A stretch of DNA of 64,000 bases, from contig NZ_PQFZ01000002.1 in the NCBI RefSeq assembly GCF_002917105.1, positions 62,001 to 126,000 on the forward strand, in the 5' to 3' direction. The notes under the pieces were generated by a model that was given only the letters and a program-made list of their open reading frames with translations, was not told the DNA's origin and ran no database searches. Shown one piece after another: positions 19,641-30,043 of the stretch; position 1 is the stretch's first letter, and each line of letters starts with the position of its first letter. This DNA is from Allobosea psychrotolerans. Lineage in GTDB: Bacteria; Pseudomonadota; Alphaproteobacteria; Rhizobiales; Beijerinckiaceae. The translations under genes and the position numbers were made by a program.

Positions 19641-19715
19641 TGGTGAGCGGGGAGGGGATCGAACCCTCGACCACATGATTAAAAGTCACGTGCTCTACCA
19701 CTGAGCTACCCGCCC
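19641..19715 (-). tRNA. tRNA-Lys (anticodon UUU)
   Basis: 75 nt including an encoded CCA. The acceptor stem GGGCGGG pairs with CCCGCTC (one G-U), the D-arm is GCTC/GAGC, the anticodon arm CGTGA/TCATG closes the loop CTTTTAA with anticodon TTT, and the T-arm GAGGG/CCCTC closes TTCGATC. All standard features are present, so it should be functional. It stands alone between the lipoprotein gene and the SGNH-like gene. Confidence 0.97.
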
Positions 19716-19852
19716 TCACCGGTGCGCTGACATAGGCAGGCGTCGCGCGCGGGTCAACATTGTTCGTAAGGCCGCTTCTGTGGCAGAAGCGCGCCGGAGG
19801 TTCGCAATGTTCGTTTTGCCCAGGTTCGCCGCAACGGGAGACGTCGGTCACG

Positions 19853-20965
19853 ATGCCGTTTGGACCTGACGTTGCGAGAGCCGGCGCGCCAGAGGTGCAA
19901 CGCCCCGCCTGGCCGGTGTGGACAGCGGCGTTTCTGGCCTCGGCCCTCGTGCTGGGCGGAGTGTTGTTCGGTTTCGTCGTGGCGCTCGATCCATTCGGGC
20001 TGCGGGTGCGGGCCGGCGTACCCGCACGACCGCTCATGGATCTCAACCAGCGCTATATGTATCCGCAGCTCGTGCGCTCGGGCGCGTTCGATTCGGGGGT
20101 CCTCGGCACCTCGACCATGCGCCTGCTTGATCCCGCGATTCTGTCGCGCTCGATCGGCGGCCACTTCGCCAATCTCGCGATGAATGCGGCCACGCCCTGG
20201 GAGCAGGTGCAAATGGCCGACCTGTTTGCGCGCACGATCAAGGCTCCGAAAGCCGTGATCTGGGGGCTGGACCTGACCTGGTGCGAAGGCGATGCGACCG
20301 CGCCGGCCAAACGCCTGACGCCGCGGCCGTTTCCGCCCTGGCTCTATGACGACGCAAGCTGGGCCGACGCGCCGAGGCAGCTGAACCTGACGACGCTCGA
20401 GATCTCGGCGCGGCTGCTCGCGCACAGGCTCGGTTACCTGCCTGCACGCATCCGCGGCGATGGCTACGAGGTCTTCACGCCGCCCGAGGCGAGTTACGAT
20501 CTGGCGCGGGCGCGAAGCCATCTTTATGCCGACAATCACGGCCTTGCGCCGGATTTGACGCCGCTGTCGCCGCCTGCGCCCGTCAGCGAGACCGAGCGCC
20601 AGGGTTGGCGCTTTCCGGCCCTGGCCTGGCTCGACGAGGCCTTGTCCCTGTTTCCCGCCGACACCTCGAAGCTGATCGTGCTGCCGCCGACGCATGTCGT
20701 CGCTCGCCCGCGCGAAGGCACTGTCGCCGCGCAGCGCTACAACGCTTGCAAGGCCGCCCTGCATGGGCTCGCGGCGCGCCAGAGGGCAACCATTGTCGAC
20801 TATGCGCATGGCTCGGCCGTTACACAGATCGACGAGAATTACTGGGACCCGCTGCATTTCAGGCTGCCGATCGCCCGGCGCGTCGAGGCTGATCTGGCGA
20901 CCGTCTCGCATGGCGAGGCTCTTGCACCCGATGGCGCCGCCTGGGTCTCGCGACCTCCGCGTTAA
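19853..20965 (+). CDS. Membrane-anchored SGNH-hydrolase-like protein
   Basis: 370 aa from the ATG at 19853. One N-terminal transmembrane helix (about 24-46) is followed by a large periplasmic domain. GTSTMRLLDP near residue 85 resembles an SGNH GxS nucleophile block, and YWDPLHFR near residue 338 resembles the catalytic Asp-x-x-His of AlgX/AlgJ/PatB-type O-acetyl-handling enzymes. I infer a role in acylation or deacylation of a surface polymer, but the family match is only by motif. The next gene is ftsB, 34 bp downstream. Confidence 0.6.
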   Translation: MPFGPDVARAGAPEVQRPAWPVWTAAFLASALVLGGVLFGFVVALDPFGLRVRAGVPARPLMDLNQRYMYPQLVRSGAFDSGVLGTSTMRLLDPAILSRSIGGHFANLAMNAATPWEQVQMADLFARTIKAPKAVIWGLDLTWCEGDATAPAKRLTPRPFPPWLYDDASWADAPRQLNLTTLEISARLLAHRLGYLPARIRGDGYEVFTPPEASYDLARARSHLYADNHGLAPDLTPLSPPAPVSETERQGWRFPALAWLDEALSLFPADTSKLIVLPPTHVVARPREGTVAAQRYNACKAALHGLAARQRATIVDYAHGSAVTQIDENYWDPLHFRLPIARRVEADLATVSHGEALAPDGAAWVSRPPR

Positions 20966-20999
20966 CCCGTCGGAAACCAACGCAGCCTAGCCTGTCGGA

Positions 21000-21311
21000 A
21001 TGGTTATTCGTCGCGGTGTCAGATCCGTCCTCGTCACGCTTGCGCTCTATCTCGTCTCGGGCGCGGTGGTGAGCTACTTCCTGTTCCACGCCCAGCATGG
21101 CGCGCGCGGCCTGGAGGCGCGCGACACCTTGCAGGGAACCTTGCGCGGGATGGAGGCGGAGCTCGCCGCTCTGACCGTCGAGCGAAAAAGCTGGGAGCAG
21201 CGCCTGTCGCTGGTTCGCGACGAAGCGGTCGATCGCGACCTGCTTGAGGAGATGGCACGCAGCACGCTCGGCCGCGTTCACAAGAACGACGTCATCCTGA
21301 TGGGGCGCTGA
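21000..21311 (+). CDS. ftsB: Septum formation initiator (FtsB/DivIC family)
   Basis: A 103-aa bitopic protein: short basic cytoplasmic N-terminus, one transmembrane helix (about 10-29), then a coiled coil (about 35-75, LQGTLRGMEAELAALTVERK) and the family's C-terminal LLEEMARSTLGRVHKNDVIL. FtsB links FtsL and FtsQ in the divisome. ftsB directly upstream of pdhA is a conserved alphaproteobacterial arrangement, which supports the call. No strong ribosome binding site is evident before 21000. Confidence 0.88.
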   Translation: MVIRRGVRSVLVTLALYLVSGAVVSYFLFHAQHGARGLEARDTLQGTLRGMEAELAALTVERKSWEQRLSLVRDEAVDRDLLEEMARSTLGRVHKNDVILMGR

Positions 21312-21350
21312 GGCCCGCAGACGCCGGCAAATAGTCCCCGGCACATCGAT

Positions 21351-21373
21351 TAACTGGATTCCAGTTATTTTTT
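21351..21373 (+). promoter_or_regulatory. TAACTGG-ATT-CCAGTTA palindrome with T-tract upstream of pdhA
   Basis: A perfect 7-bp inverted repeat (21351-21357 with 21361-21367) is followed by six T. It could be a weak terminator after ftsB. Equally, it lies just upstream of a TACAAT -10-like box at 21388-21393, so it may be an operator at the pdhA promoter. Confidence 0.45.
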
Positions 21374-21485
21374 AAAAGGAATGCAACTACAATAGCTTAG
21401 GCAATGCTGCAGTGCGAGATGGCTCCCTCGCCAAGGGTTTTGCGATCCTCTACAACCAAGGTTGAATGACCCTGGAGGACCGCTG

Positions 21486-22589
21486 ATGGCCGTTGCCGCG
21501 CGTAAGACGAAAGCTCCCGCTCAACCCAAGGCCGCCGCGAAGACTGCGGCCAAGACGGGCTCCGCCAAGGCAGGAGCCGACAAGGGAGCGTCCAAGGCGC
21601 TCAGCAACATGCCGACCTTCGACAAGGCGGAAGAGCTTCACGCCTATCGCGAGATGCTGCTGATCCGCCGCTTCGAGGAAAAGGCCGGCCAGATGTACGG
21701 CATGGGCCTGATCGGCGGCTTCTGCCACCTCTATATCGGGCAGGAAGCCGTCGTCATCGGCATGCAGATGGCCTCCAAGGAGGGCGATCAGGTCATCACC
21801 GGCTATCGCGACCACGGCCATATGCTGGCATGCGGCATGGAATCGCGTGGCGTGATGGCGGAATTGACCGGACGCCAGGGCGGCTATTCCCGCGGCAAGG
21901 GCGGCTCGATGCACATGTTCTCCCGCGAGAAGAATTTCTATGGCGGCCACGGCATCGTCGGCGCGCAGGTCTCGCTCGGGACCGGCCTGGGCTTCGCCAA
22001 CTGGTATCGCGATGACGGGCGGGTCTCGTTCGCCTATTTCGGCGATGGCGCGGCCAACCAGGGCCAGGTCTATGAGAGCTTCAACATGGCCCAGCTTTGG
22101 AAGCTGCCGGTCGTGTATGTGATCGAGAACAACCGCTACGCCATGGGCACCTCGGTCAGCCGCGCCTCGGCGCAGACCGATTTCTCGCGGCGCGGCCTGT
22201 CCTTCGGCATTCCCGGCGAGCAGGTCGACGGCATGGATGTGCGCGCCGTGCGCGCTGCCGCCGAGCGCGCCATTGAGCACGCGCGCTCCGGCCAGGGGCC
22301 CTATATCCTGGAAATGCAGACCTATCGCTACCGCGGCCATTCGATGTCCGACCCGGCGAAGTACCGCTCCAAGGACGAAGTCCAGCGCATGCGCGAGGAG
22401 CACGATCCGATCGAGCAGGTGAGGGGGCGTCTGACCCGCGATTTCAAGGTCAGCGAGGACGAGCTCAAGGCGATCGACGCCAAGGTCCGCGAGATCGTCA
22501 ACGACGCGGCCGAATTCGCGACGCACGATCCCGAGCCCGATGTCTCCGAGCTCTGGACCGACATCACGCTGGAGACGGCGCGCGCCTGA
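21486..22589 (+). CDS. pdhA: Pyruvate dehydrogenase E1 component, alpha subunit
   Basis: 367 aa from the ATG at 21486, with GGAGG at 21474-21478; an in-frame TTG at 21462 is less likely. It decarboxylates pyruvate with thiamine diphosphate and reductively acetylates E2. Visible are the [20 protein letters not shown] start of the fold, the TPP motif [20 protein letters not shown] with [10 protein letters not shown], and the phosphorylation-loop-like [13 protein letters not shown]. The first 35 residues are a Lys/Ala-rich linker typical of alphaproteobacterial PdhA. First gene of pdhA-pdhB-pdhC-lpdA. Confidence 0.97.
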   Translation: MAVAARKTKAPAQPKAAAKTAAKTGSAKAGADKGASKALSNMPTFDKAEELHAYREMLLIRRFEEKAGQMYGMGLIGGFCHLYIGQEAVVIGMQMASKEGDQVITGYRDHGHMLACGMESRGVMAELTGRQGGYSRGKGGSMHMFSREKNFYGGHGIVGAQVSLGTGLGFANWYRDDGRVSFAYFGDGAANQGQVYESFNMAQLWKLPVVYVIENNRYAMGTSVSRASAQTDFSRRGLSFGIPGEQVDGMDVRAVRAAAERAIEHARSGQGPYILEMQTYRYRGHSMSDPAKYRSKDEVQRMREEHDPIEQVRGRLTRDFKVSEDELKAIDAKVREIVNDAAEFATHDPEPDVSELWTDITLETARA

Positions 22590-22663
22590 GCGGCGCGCCC
22601 GCTTCCGCAGGCCTTGCGGCCTTAATCCCAATCCCCGCGTCTTTCAGAAATCCGGGTGCGTTC

Positions 22664-24052
<1,389 letters not shown>

Positions 24053-24066
24053 GAAGGGGCTGACCG

Positions 24067-25404
24067 ATGCCAACCAACATCCTGATGCCCGCGCTCTCTC
24101 CCACTATGGAGAAGGGCAATCTCGCCAAATGGCTGAAGAAGGAAGGCGACACGATCAAGTCCGGCGACATCATCGCCGAGATCGAGACCGACAAGGCGAC
24201 CATGGAGGTCGAGGCCGTCGATGAGGGCATCCTGGCCAAGATCCTGGTGCCGGACGGCACGGCCGACGTCGCCGTCAACGAGATCATCGGCGTGATCGCG
24301 GCCGAGGGCGAGGATGTGAAGGCGGCTGCCGCTCCGGCCAAGGCCGAAGCTCCCAAGGCCGAGGCCGCGCCCAAGGCAGCGGCTCCCACGCCGGCCGCCG
24401 AGGCGCCCAAGGCGAGCGAAGCCCCCAAGGCCGCCGCTGCTCCGACAGCCTCGACCAGCGGCGAGCGCCCCTTCGCCTCGCCGCTCGCCAAGCGTCTCGC
24501 CAAGGAAGCCGGCCTCGATCTCGGAAAGATCCAGGGCTCGGGTCCGCATGGCCGCATCGTCGAGAAGGACATCGAGGCTGCGAAGGCAGGCGGAGCCGCC
24601 AAGGCCGCGCCGGCCGCTGCTCCCGCGGCCGCGCCCAAGCCGGCTGCCGCGCCGCTTGCTGCGGGTATGTCCGACGAGGCGGTCAAGAAGCTGTTCGCAC
24701 CGGATTCCTACGAGGAAGTGCCCCATGACGGCATGCGCAAGACGATCGCGCGCCGCCTGCTGGAATCCAAGCAGACGATCCCGCATTTCTACCTGACGAT
24801 CGATTGCGAGCTCGACGCGCTGCTCAAGCTGCGCGCCGAACTCAACGCAGCCGCGCCCGAGAAGGACGGCAAGCCGGCCTACAAGCTCTCGGTCAACGAC
24901 ATGGTGATCAAGGCGCTGGCTCTGGCGCTGCGTGCGGTGCCCGAGGCCAATGTGAGCTGGACCGAGAACACCATGCTCAAGCACAAGCATGCCGATGTCG
25001 GCGTCGCAGTCTCGATCCCCGGCGGGCTGATCACGCCGGTGATCAACGACGCCTGCCACAAGACGCTCTCGCAGATCTCCAACGAGATGAAGGACCTCGC
25101 GGCCCGCGCCAAGAACCGCAAGCTGAAGCCCGAAGAGTATCAGGGCGGCACCACGGCGGTCTCGAATCTCGGCATGTTCGGCGTCAAGGACTTCGCGGCG
25201 ATCGTGAACCCGCCGCATGCGACGATCCTGGCCGTCGGCGCCGGCGAGCAGCGCGCTGTCGTCAAGGGCGGACAGCTTGCGGTCGCGACCGTGATGTCGG
25301 TGACGCTCTCGACCGACCACCGTGCGGTGGACGGCGCGCTCGGAGCCGAACTGATGCAGGCCTTCAAGGGCTATATCGAGAAGCCCATGGCGATGCTGGT
25401 TTGA
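24067..25404 (+). CDS. pdhC: Dihydrolipoamide acetyltransferase (E2 of pyruvate dehydrogenase)
   Basis: 445 aa: lipoyl domain (1-80, ETDKATME), Ala/Pro/Lys-rich linker, peripheral-subunit-binding domain (about 138-175, FASPLAKRLAKEAGLDLGKI and GPHGRIVEKDIEAA), a second linker, and the catalytic domain (about 215-445) with the active-site phrase STDHRAVDGALGAE. It moves the acetyl group from lipoyl-lysine to CoA and forms the complex core. It lies between pdhB and lpdA with gaps of 14 and 13 bp. Confidence 0.97.
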   Translation: MPTNILMPALSPTMEKGNLAKWLKKEGDTIKSGDIIAEIETDKATMEVEAVDEGILAKILVPDGTADVAVNEIIGVIAAEGEDVKAAAAPAKAEAPKAEAAPKAAAPTPAAEAPKASEAPKAAAAPTASTSGERPFASPLAKRLAKEAGLDLGKIQGSGPHGRIVEKDIEAAKAGGAAKAAPAAAPAAAPKPAAAPLAAGMSDEAVKKLFAPDSYEEVPHDGMRKTIARRLLESKQTIPHFYLTIDCELDALLKLRAELNAAAPEKDGKPAYKLSVNDMVIKALALALRAVPEANVSWTENTMLKHKHADVGVAVSIPGGLITPVINDACHKTLSQISNEMKDLAARAKNRKLKPEEYQGGTTAVSNLGMFGVKDFAAIVNPPHATILAVGAGEQRAVVKGGQLAVATVMSVTLSTDHRAVDGALGAELMQAFKGYIEKPMAMLV

Positions 25405-25417
25405 TGGGAGCCTGACC

Positions 25418-26857
25418 ATGGCTGACTATGACGTCATCATCATCGGCTCCGGCCCCGGCGGCTATGTCGCGGCCATCCGTGCGGCGCAGCTTGGCTTCAA
25501 GACCGCGATCGTCGAGCGCGAGCATCTTGCCGGCATTTGCTCGAACTGGGGCTGCATCCCGACCAAGGCGCTGCTGCGCTCGGCCGAGATCCTGCATTAC
25601 GGCCAGCACGCCAAGGACTACGGGTTGAAGCTGGAAGGCACCTTCACGGCCGATCTCGCCGCCGTGGTGGCACGTTCGCGCGGCATCGCTGCGCGCATGA
25701 ACAACGGCGTCCAGTTCCTGATGAAGAAGAACAAGGTCGATGTGATCTGGGGCGAGGCAAAGCTCACCAAGCCAGGAACGATCGCGGTCGCGCCGACGAA
25801 GAAGCCCGCCATGCAGCCGCAGGTGCCGCCGCCCAAGGGAGCCAAGGGCGAGGGCACCTATACCGCCGACCACATCATCGTGGCGACCGGCGCGCGGCCG
25901 CGGGCGCTGCCCGGCATCGAGCCCGACGGCAAGCTGATCTGGACTTATTTCGAGTCGATGGTGCCGGCAAAAATGCCGAAATCACTGCTCGTGATGGGCT
26001 CGGGCGCGATCGGCATCGAATTCGCCTCGTTCTACCGGACGATGGGCGTCGAGGTCACCGTCGTCGAGGTGATGCCGCAGGTCGTGCCGGTCGAGGATGC
26101 CGAGATCGGCGCCTTCGCGCGCAAAGCCTTCGAGAAGCAGGGCATGAAGATCCTGACCGGCGCCAAGGTCACCAAGGTCGAGAAGGGCGCCGACAGCATC
26201 ACCGCCCATATCGAGGACGAGAAGGGCGGCAAGCAGACCATCACGGCAGATCGGATGATCTCGGCCGTCGGCGTCGTCGGCAATATCGAGAATCTGGGCC
26301 TGGAAGCGCTCGGCGTGAAGACCGATCGCGGCTGCATCGTCATCGACGATTACTGCCGCACCAATGTGAAGGGCGTCTATGCGATCGGCGACGTCGCCGG
26401 GCCGCCGATGCTGGCGCACAAGGCCGAGCATGAGGCGGTGATCTGCGTCGAGGCGATCAAGGGGCTGCATCCGCACGCGATGGACAAGCTGATGATCCCG
26501 GGCTGCACCTATTGCCATCCGCAGATCGCCAGCGTCGGCCTGACCGAGGCCAAGGCGAAGGCGGCCGGCTATGAGCTCAAGGTCGGGCGCTTCCCCTTCG
26601 TCGCCAACGGCAAGGCGGTGGCGCTGGGCGAAGACAGCGGTCTGGTCAAGACGATCTTCGACGCCAAGACCGGCAAGCTTCTCGGCGCCCATATGGTCGG
26701 CGCTGAGGTGACTGAACTGATCCAGGGCTTTGTCGTGGCCATGAACCTCGAGACGACCGAGGAAGAATTGATGCACTCCATCTTCCCGCATCCGACGATC
26801 TCGGAGACGATGAAGGAGAGCGTGCTCGATGCTTATGGCAAAGTGCTGAACGCGTGA
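25418..26857 (+). CDS. lpdA: Dihydrolipoyl dehydrogenase (E3)
   Basis: A 479-aa flavoprotein that reoxidises lipoyl groups with NAD+. FAD site GSGPGGYVAAIRAAQ near the start, redox disulfide in CSNWGCIPTK (Cys-x4-Cys), NAD site MGSGAIGIEFASFY, and the C-terminal active-site HPHPTISE-type segment (FPHPTISET). A Pro/Lys-rich insertion near residues 125-146 before GTYTADHIIVATG is a feature of the alphaproteobacterial PDH-type LpdA. Last gene of the pdh run. Confidence 0.97.
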   Translation: MADYDVIIIGSGPGGYVAAIRAAQLGFKTAIVEREHLAGICSNWGCIPTKALLRSAEILHYGQHAKDYGLKLEGTFTADLAAVVARSRGIAARMNNGVQFLMKKNKVDVIWGEAKLTKPGTIAVAPTKKPAMQPQVPPPKGAKGEGTYTADHIIVATGARPRALPGIEPDGKLIWTYFESMVPAKMPKSLLVMGSGAIGIEFASFYRTMGVEVTVVEVMPQVVPVEDAEIGAFARKAFEKQGMKILTGAKVTKVEKGADSITAHIEDEKGGKQTITADRMISAVGVVGNIENLGLEALGVKTDRGCIVIDDYCRTNVKGVYAIGDVAGPPMLAHKAEHEAVICVEAIKGLHPHAMDKLMIPGCTYCHPQIASVGLTEAKAKAAGYELKVGRFPFVANGKAVALGEDSGLVKTIFDAKTGKLLGAHMVGAEVTELIQGFVVAMNLETTEEELMHSIFPHPTISETMKESVLDAYGKVLNA

Positions 26858-26940
26858 CCGGAACGAAGATCGAAGCGCGCGTTCACGCATCTTGTGGAGA
26901 TGCCGGCCAATAACGGACCGGTAGGGGCAGGAAACTCGTC

Positions 26941-27189
26941 ATGGACACGCGTTCGATCATCGTCGCTATCGTCATCGGTCTTGTCGCAGGCTGGCTCGCC
27001 AGCATCGTCGTGGGCGGCGGCGGGCTGATCCGCTACATCATCACCGGCCTGATCGGCGCCTTTGTCGGCAGCTTCCTGCTCTCGGCTTTGGGCATCAATC
27101 TCGGCATCGGCAATCCGCTCGTATCGCAGATCATCACGGCGACGATCGGCGCGATCGTGGTGGTCCTGCTGGCGCGGCTGATCGCCTGA
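26941..27189 (+). CDS. GlsB/YeaQ/YmgE-family membrane protein (copy 1)
   Basis: An 82-aa inner-membrane protein with three hydrophobic segments and the family's glycine-rich core (LVAGWLASIVVGGGGLIRYI, then GAFVGSFLLSALG). The family is named after transglycosylase-associated and stress-induced proteins, but its biochemical role is unknown. AGGGGCAGG lies upstream. This is the first of three tandem homologues between lpdA and lipA. Confidence 0.85.
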   Translation: MDTRSIIVAIVIGLVAGWLASIVVGGGGLIRYIITGLIGAFVGSFLLSALGINLGIGNPLVSQIITATIGAIVVVLLARLIA

Positions 27190-27240
27190 TATCGAGCTCG
27201 ATTCCGCAATCCGCTCGATGCGAGAGGGGCCATCGCGGCA

Positions 27241-27579
27241 ATGACCACCCGCCCGCGCAAACCCCGTGGTCCCGAGCGGGCCGCCCCAGACGATAAAGTC
27301 GAGATCCTGCCGCCTGGTGGCGGCCTGATGCTCGACTGGCGCATGTTGGCGCCGACGATCGCCTTGGGTACCGTCACGGGCTTCGTGGCGAGCCTGATCG
27401 TGGGCGGTGGCGGGTTGCTCCGCCACGCCGTGGTGGGCGTGCTCGGCATGCTCGTCGGACAGGGACTGGTGCGGTTGACCGGCTGGCGCCTGCGTACCGG
27501 CCATGGTTTTCTCGACGAGATGGCCATGGCTGTATTGGGTGCAATTCTTGTGGTTCTTCTGGCGCGCTTTATCGCGTGA
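27241..27579 (+). CDS. GlsB/YeaQ/YmgE-like membrane protein with N-terminal extension (copy 2)
   Basis: A 112-aa protein whose residues about 35-112 align with the previous gene product (GFVASLIVGGGGLLRHAVVGV, AILVVLLARFIA). It adds a 32-residue Pro/Arg-rich cytoplasmic N-terminus (MTTRPRKPRGPERAAP). It has diverged clearly from copy 1, so the duplication is not recent. It starts 51 bp after copy 1. Confidence 0.75.
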   Translation: MTTRPRKPRGPERAAPDDKVEILPPGGGLMLDWRMLAPTIALGTVTGFVASLIVGGGGLLRHAVVGVLGMLVGQGLVRLTGWRLRTGHGFLDEMAMAVLGAILVVLLARFIA

Positions 27580-27647
27580 CGGCAAATAATAACCTGAGTT
27601 GGTTCCGTTTCTGCCCTGTTTCACAATGAAATGAAAGGTCAAGGACG

Positions 27648-27932
27648 ATGGAATCCTTCAATGCCGCCATGTCGGCGCAGCCGGGCTACGGCTTCTTCGC
27701 CACGATCTTCATCGGCCTTCTTGCCGGCTGGGTCGCGGAGCGGATTACGTCTTCGAACCATGGCATCCTGACCAATATGCTGGTCGGCGTCGCCGGCTCT
27801 TTCCTAGGCAGCCGGCTGGCGGAATTGCTCGATATCCCGATCTTCGGCTTCTTTCGCACCCTCGTCGCCGCGATCGCGGGCGCGGTCATCGTCATTGTGG
27901 TCTGGAACGCCCTGCGCAAGCCGGTAGCCTGA
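27648..27932 (+). CDS. GlsB/YeaQ/YmgE-family membrane protein (copy 3)
   Basis: 94 aa, three predicted membrane segments: FFATIFIGLLAGWVAERIT, NMLVGVAGSFLGSRLAELL and FFRTLVAAIAGAVIVIVVW. It keeps the family's GWxAE and GxxGSxLG pattern but lacks the GGGG of copies 1 and 2. AAAGG-type ribosome binding sequence precedes it. lipA follows after about 100 bp. Confidence 0.8.
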   Translation: MESFNAAMSAQPGYGFFATIFIGLLAGWVAERITSSNHGILTNMLVGVAGSFLGSRLAELLDIPIFGFFRTLVAAIAGAVIVIVVWNALRKPVA

Positions 27933-28033
27933 CGCGACATCGGCTCCTGTTGTCGTCCGCCTCAAGGCGGATTAGCTAGAGGGCAGGCGGGGGCGTTGGC
28001 CTCGGCCTGCCACATATATGGAAGTTTTTGAGC

Positions 28034-29038
28034 ATGGCGCTCGTTCTCGATCTGCTGAACCGCGATCCGCGACCCAATATCGGCAATCCCAAGACGGAGG
28101 CTTCACCGCCGGCTGCGGAACTGCGCCATCCCGAGAAGCAGAAGCGGCCCGAGAATCCGATCCTGCGCAAGCCGGATTGGATCAGGGTCAAGGCACCGGG
28201 CTCGCCGAAATGGGCCGAGACCCAGAAGATCGTCAAGGAAAACAAGCTCGTCACGGTCTGCGAGGAGGCCGGCTGCCCGAATATCGGTGAGTGCTGGGAG
28301 AAAAAGCACGCCACCTTCATGATCATGGGCGACACCTGCACGCGGGCCTGCGCCTTCTGCAACGTCAAGACCGGCGTGCCGCAGCCTCTCGACCAGGATG
28401 AGCCGCAGAAGGTGGCGCAGGCCGTCGCCAAGCTCGGGCTGGAGCATGTCGTCATCACCTCGGTCGATCGCGACGATCTCAAGGATGGCGGAGCCGAGCA
28501 TTTCGCGCGCGTCATCCGCGCGATCCGCGAGGCTTCGCCAGCTACGACGATCGAAATCCTGACGCCGGACTTCCTGCGCAAGCCCGGCGCGCTGGAGGTC
28601 GTCGTTGCAGCCAAGCCCGATGTCTTCAACCACAATCTCGAGACCGTGCCCGGCAAATACCTGACCGTGCGGCCGGGCGCGCGCTATTTCCATTCGCTGC
28701 GTCTGCTCCAGAGGGTGAAGGAGCTTGACCCGACGATCTTCACCAAATCCGGCATCATGGTCGGCCTGGGCGAGGAGCGGAATGAGATCCTCCAGTTGAT
28801 GGACGATCTGCGCTCGGCCGATGTCGACTTCATCACCATCGGCCAGTATCTCGCGCCGTCGCGCAGGCACCATGCGGTGATCCGCTTCGTCACGCCCGAG
28901 GAATTCAAGGGATTCGAGGCCATCGCCTATGTGAAGGGCTTCCTGATGGTGTCCTCGACGCCGCTGACGCGCTCCTCGCATCATGCCGGCGAGGATTTCG
29001 CCAAGTTGCGCGCCGCGCGCTCCGCGAAGCTCGGCTGA
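28034..29038 (+). CDS. lipA: Lipoyl synthase
   Basis: A 334-aa radical-SAM enzyme inserting two sulfurs into octanoyl-lysine to form lipoyl groups, used by PdhB, PdhC and other E2 proteins. The auxiliary-cluster motif [12 protein letters not shown] and the radical-SAM motif [13 protein letters not shown] are complete, and the C-terminal [10 protein letters not shown] is family-typical. The start is the ATG at 28034 rather than the TTG two codons earlier. Its place after the pyruvate dehydrogenase genes makes functional sense. Confidence 0.98.
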   Translation: MALVLDLLNRDPRPNIGNPKTEASPPAAELRHPEKQKRPENPILRKPDWIRVKAPGSPKWAETQKIVKENKLVTVCEEAGCPNIGECWEKKHATFMIMGDTCTRACAFCNVKTGVPQPLDQDEPQKVAQAVAKLGLEHVVITSVDRDDLKDGGAEHFARVIRAIREASPATTIEILTPDFLRKPGALEVVVAAKPDVFNHNLETVPGKYLTVRPGARYFHSLRLLQRVKELDPTIFTKSGIMVGLGEERNEILQLMDDLRSADVDFITIGQYLAPSRRHHAVIRFVTPEEFKGFEAIAYVKGFLMVSSTPLTRSSHHAGEDFAKLRAARSAKLG

Positions 29039-29054
29039 GGACGCCCAGACCGTC

Positions 29055-29534
29055 ATGCCGATGTTCAACAACACCCGCCGGGTGAAGCACTCGCCCGAGC
29101 AGATGTTCGCGCTCGTCGCCGATGTCGAAAAATATCCGGAGTTCCTGCCGCTCTGCGAGGGGCTGACGGTGCGCAAGCGGACGCCGCGCGAGGGCGGCGG
29201 CGAGGTCCTGCTCGCCGATATGAGCGTCGGCTATAAGGCGATCCGCGAAACCTTCACCAGCAGGGTGACGCTCGACCCGATCAATCTCAAGATCCTGGTC
29301 GAATATGTCGACGGGCCGTTCCGCTATCTGGAGAATCGCTGGACCTTCAAGCCGGGCGAGGGCGGCTGCGAGGTCGGCTTCTTCATCTCCTACGAATTCG
29401 CTAGCCGCATGCTTGGCCTGCTGATGGGCGCGATGTTCGACAAGGCCTTCCGTAAATTCGCCGAAGCTTTCGAACGCCGGGCGGACGTCGTCTATGGGCG
29501 AGGCAAGCCGGCGTTGCCCGCAGCCGAGGTCTGA
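29055..29534 (+). CDS. START/RatA-like coenzyme Q-binding (COQ10-type) protein
   Basis: A 159-aa single-domain protein of the polyketide-cyclase/START fold: ARRVKHSPEQMFALVADVEKYP-type start, FLPLCEGLTVR, and the C-terminal LMGAMFDKAFRKFAEAFERRA helix. Bacterial homologues are annotated RatA or COQ10-like and bind hydrophobic ligands such as quinones; a toxin role is not implied. It begins 17 bp after lipA and is probably co-transcribed with it, a common pairing in alphaproteobacteria. Confidence 0.88.
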   Translation: MPMFNNTRRVKHSPEQMFALVADVEKYPEFLPLCEGLTVRKRTPREGGGEVLLADMSVGYKAIRETFTSRVTLDPINLKILVEYVDGPFRYLENRWTFKPGEGGCEVGFFISYEFASRMLGLLMGAMFDKAFRKFAEAFERRADVVYGRGKPALPAAEV

Positions 29535-29541
29535 GATCGCG

Positions 29542-30039
29542 TCAGATCGCCTCGCGCGCGGCTTCGCGCAACATCTCGAGCGCGGTGACGACCGTCAGAC
29601 GGCGAATCTCGTCGCGCGACAGAGGCCCGAAACGCTGTTCGCGATGAACCGTCGCATGGCCTCCGGCACAAGCGAAATGCACCAATCCCACGGGCTTTTC
29701 CGCGCTGCCGCCACCGGGGCCGGCCACGCCTGTGACGGCGATGGCGAGATTGGCGGCAAGCCGCATCCAGCCGCCCTCGGCCATGGCGCGCGCGACCGGC
29801 TCGCTGACCGCGCCATGGGCTTCGATCAATTCGACCGGCACGCCCGCGAGCACGCTCTTGGCCGCGTTGGAATAGGTCACCAGCCCGCCATTGACGACAT
29901 CCGAGGAACCGGGGATCGCGGTCAGCGCGCCGGCGATGAGCCCGCCCGTGCAGGATTCGACGGTCGCGACGGTGAGCCCGGCCTTGCGACAGGTGTCGAG
30001 AACCTCGGTTGCCAGCTTGGTGATCTCGGCGTCGAACAT
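29542..30039 (-). CDS. CinA C-terminal-domain protein (nicotinamide-nucleotide amidase-like)
   Basis: 165 aa consisting only of the CinA C-terminal domain: TVATVESCTGGLIAGALTAI with the expected Ser/Cys residues, FVNGGLVTYSN-type strand and AVTGVAGPGGGSAEKPVGLV. The family (PncC) hydrolyses NMN to NaMN and ammonia in NAD recycling. The N-terminal molybdopterin-like domain of full CinA is absent, as in stand-alone PncC. It starts 4 bp after ispDF ends and converges with the COQ10-like gene. Confidence 0.88.
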   Translation of the reverse strand: MFDAEITKLATEVLDTCRKAGLTVATVESCTGGLIAGALTAIPGSSDVVNGGLVTYSNAAKSVLAGVPVELIEAHGAVSEPVARAMAEGGWMRLAANLAIAVTGVAGPGGGSAEKPVGLVHFACAGGHATVHREQRFGPLSRDEIRRLTVVTALEMLREAAREAI

Positions 30040-30043
30040 GGCT

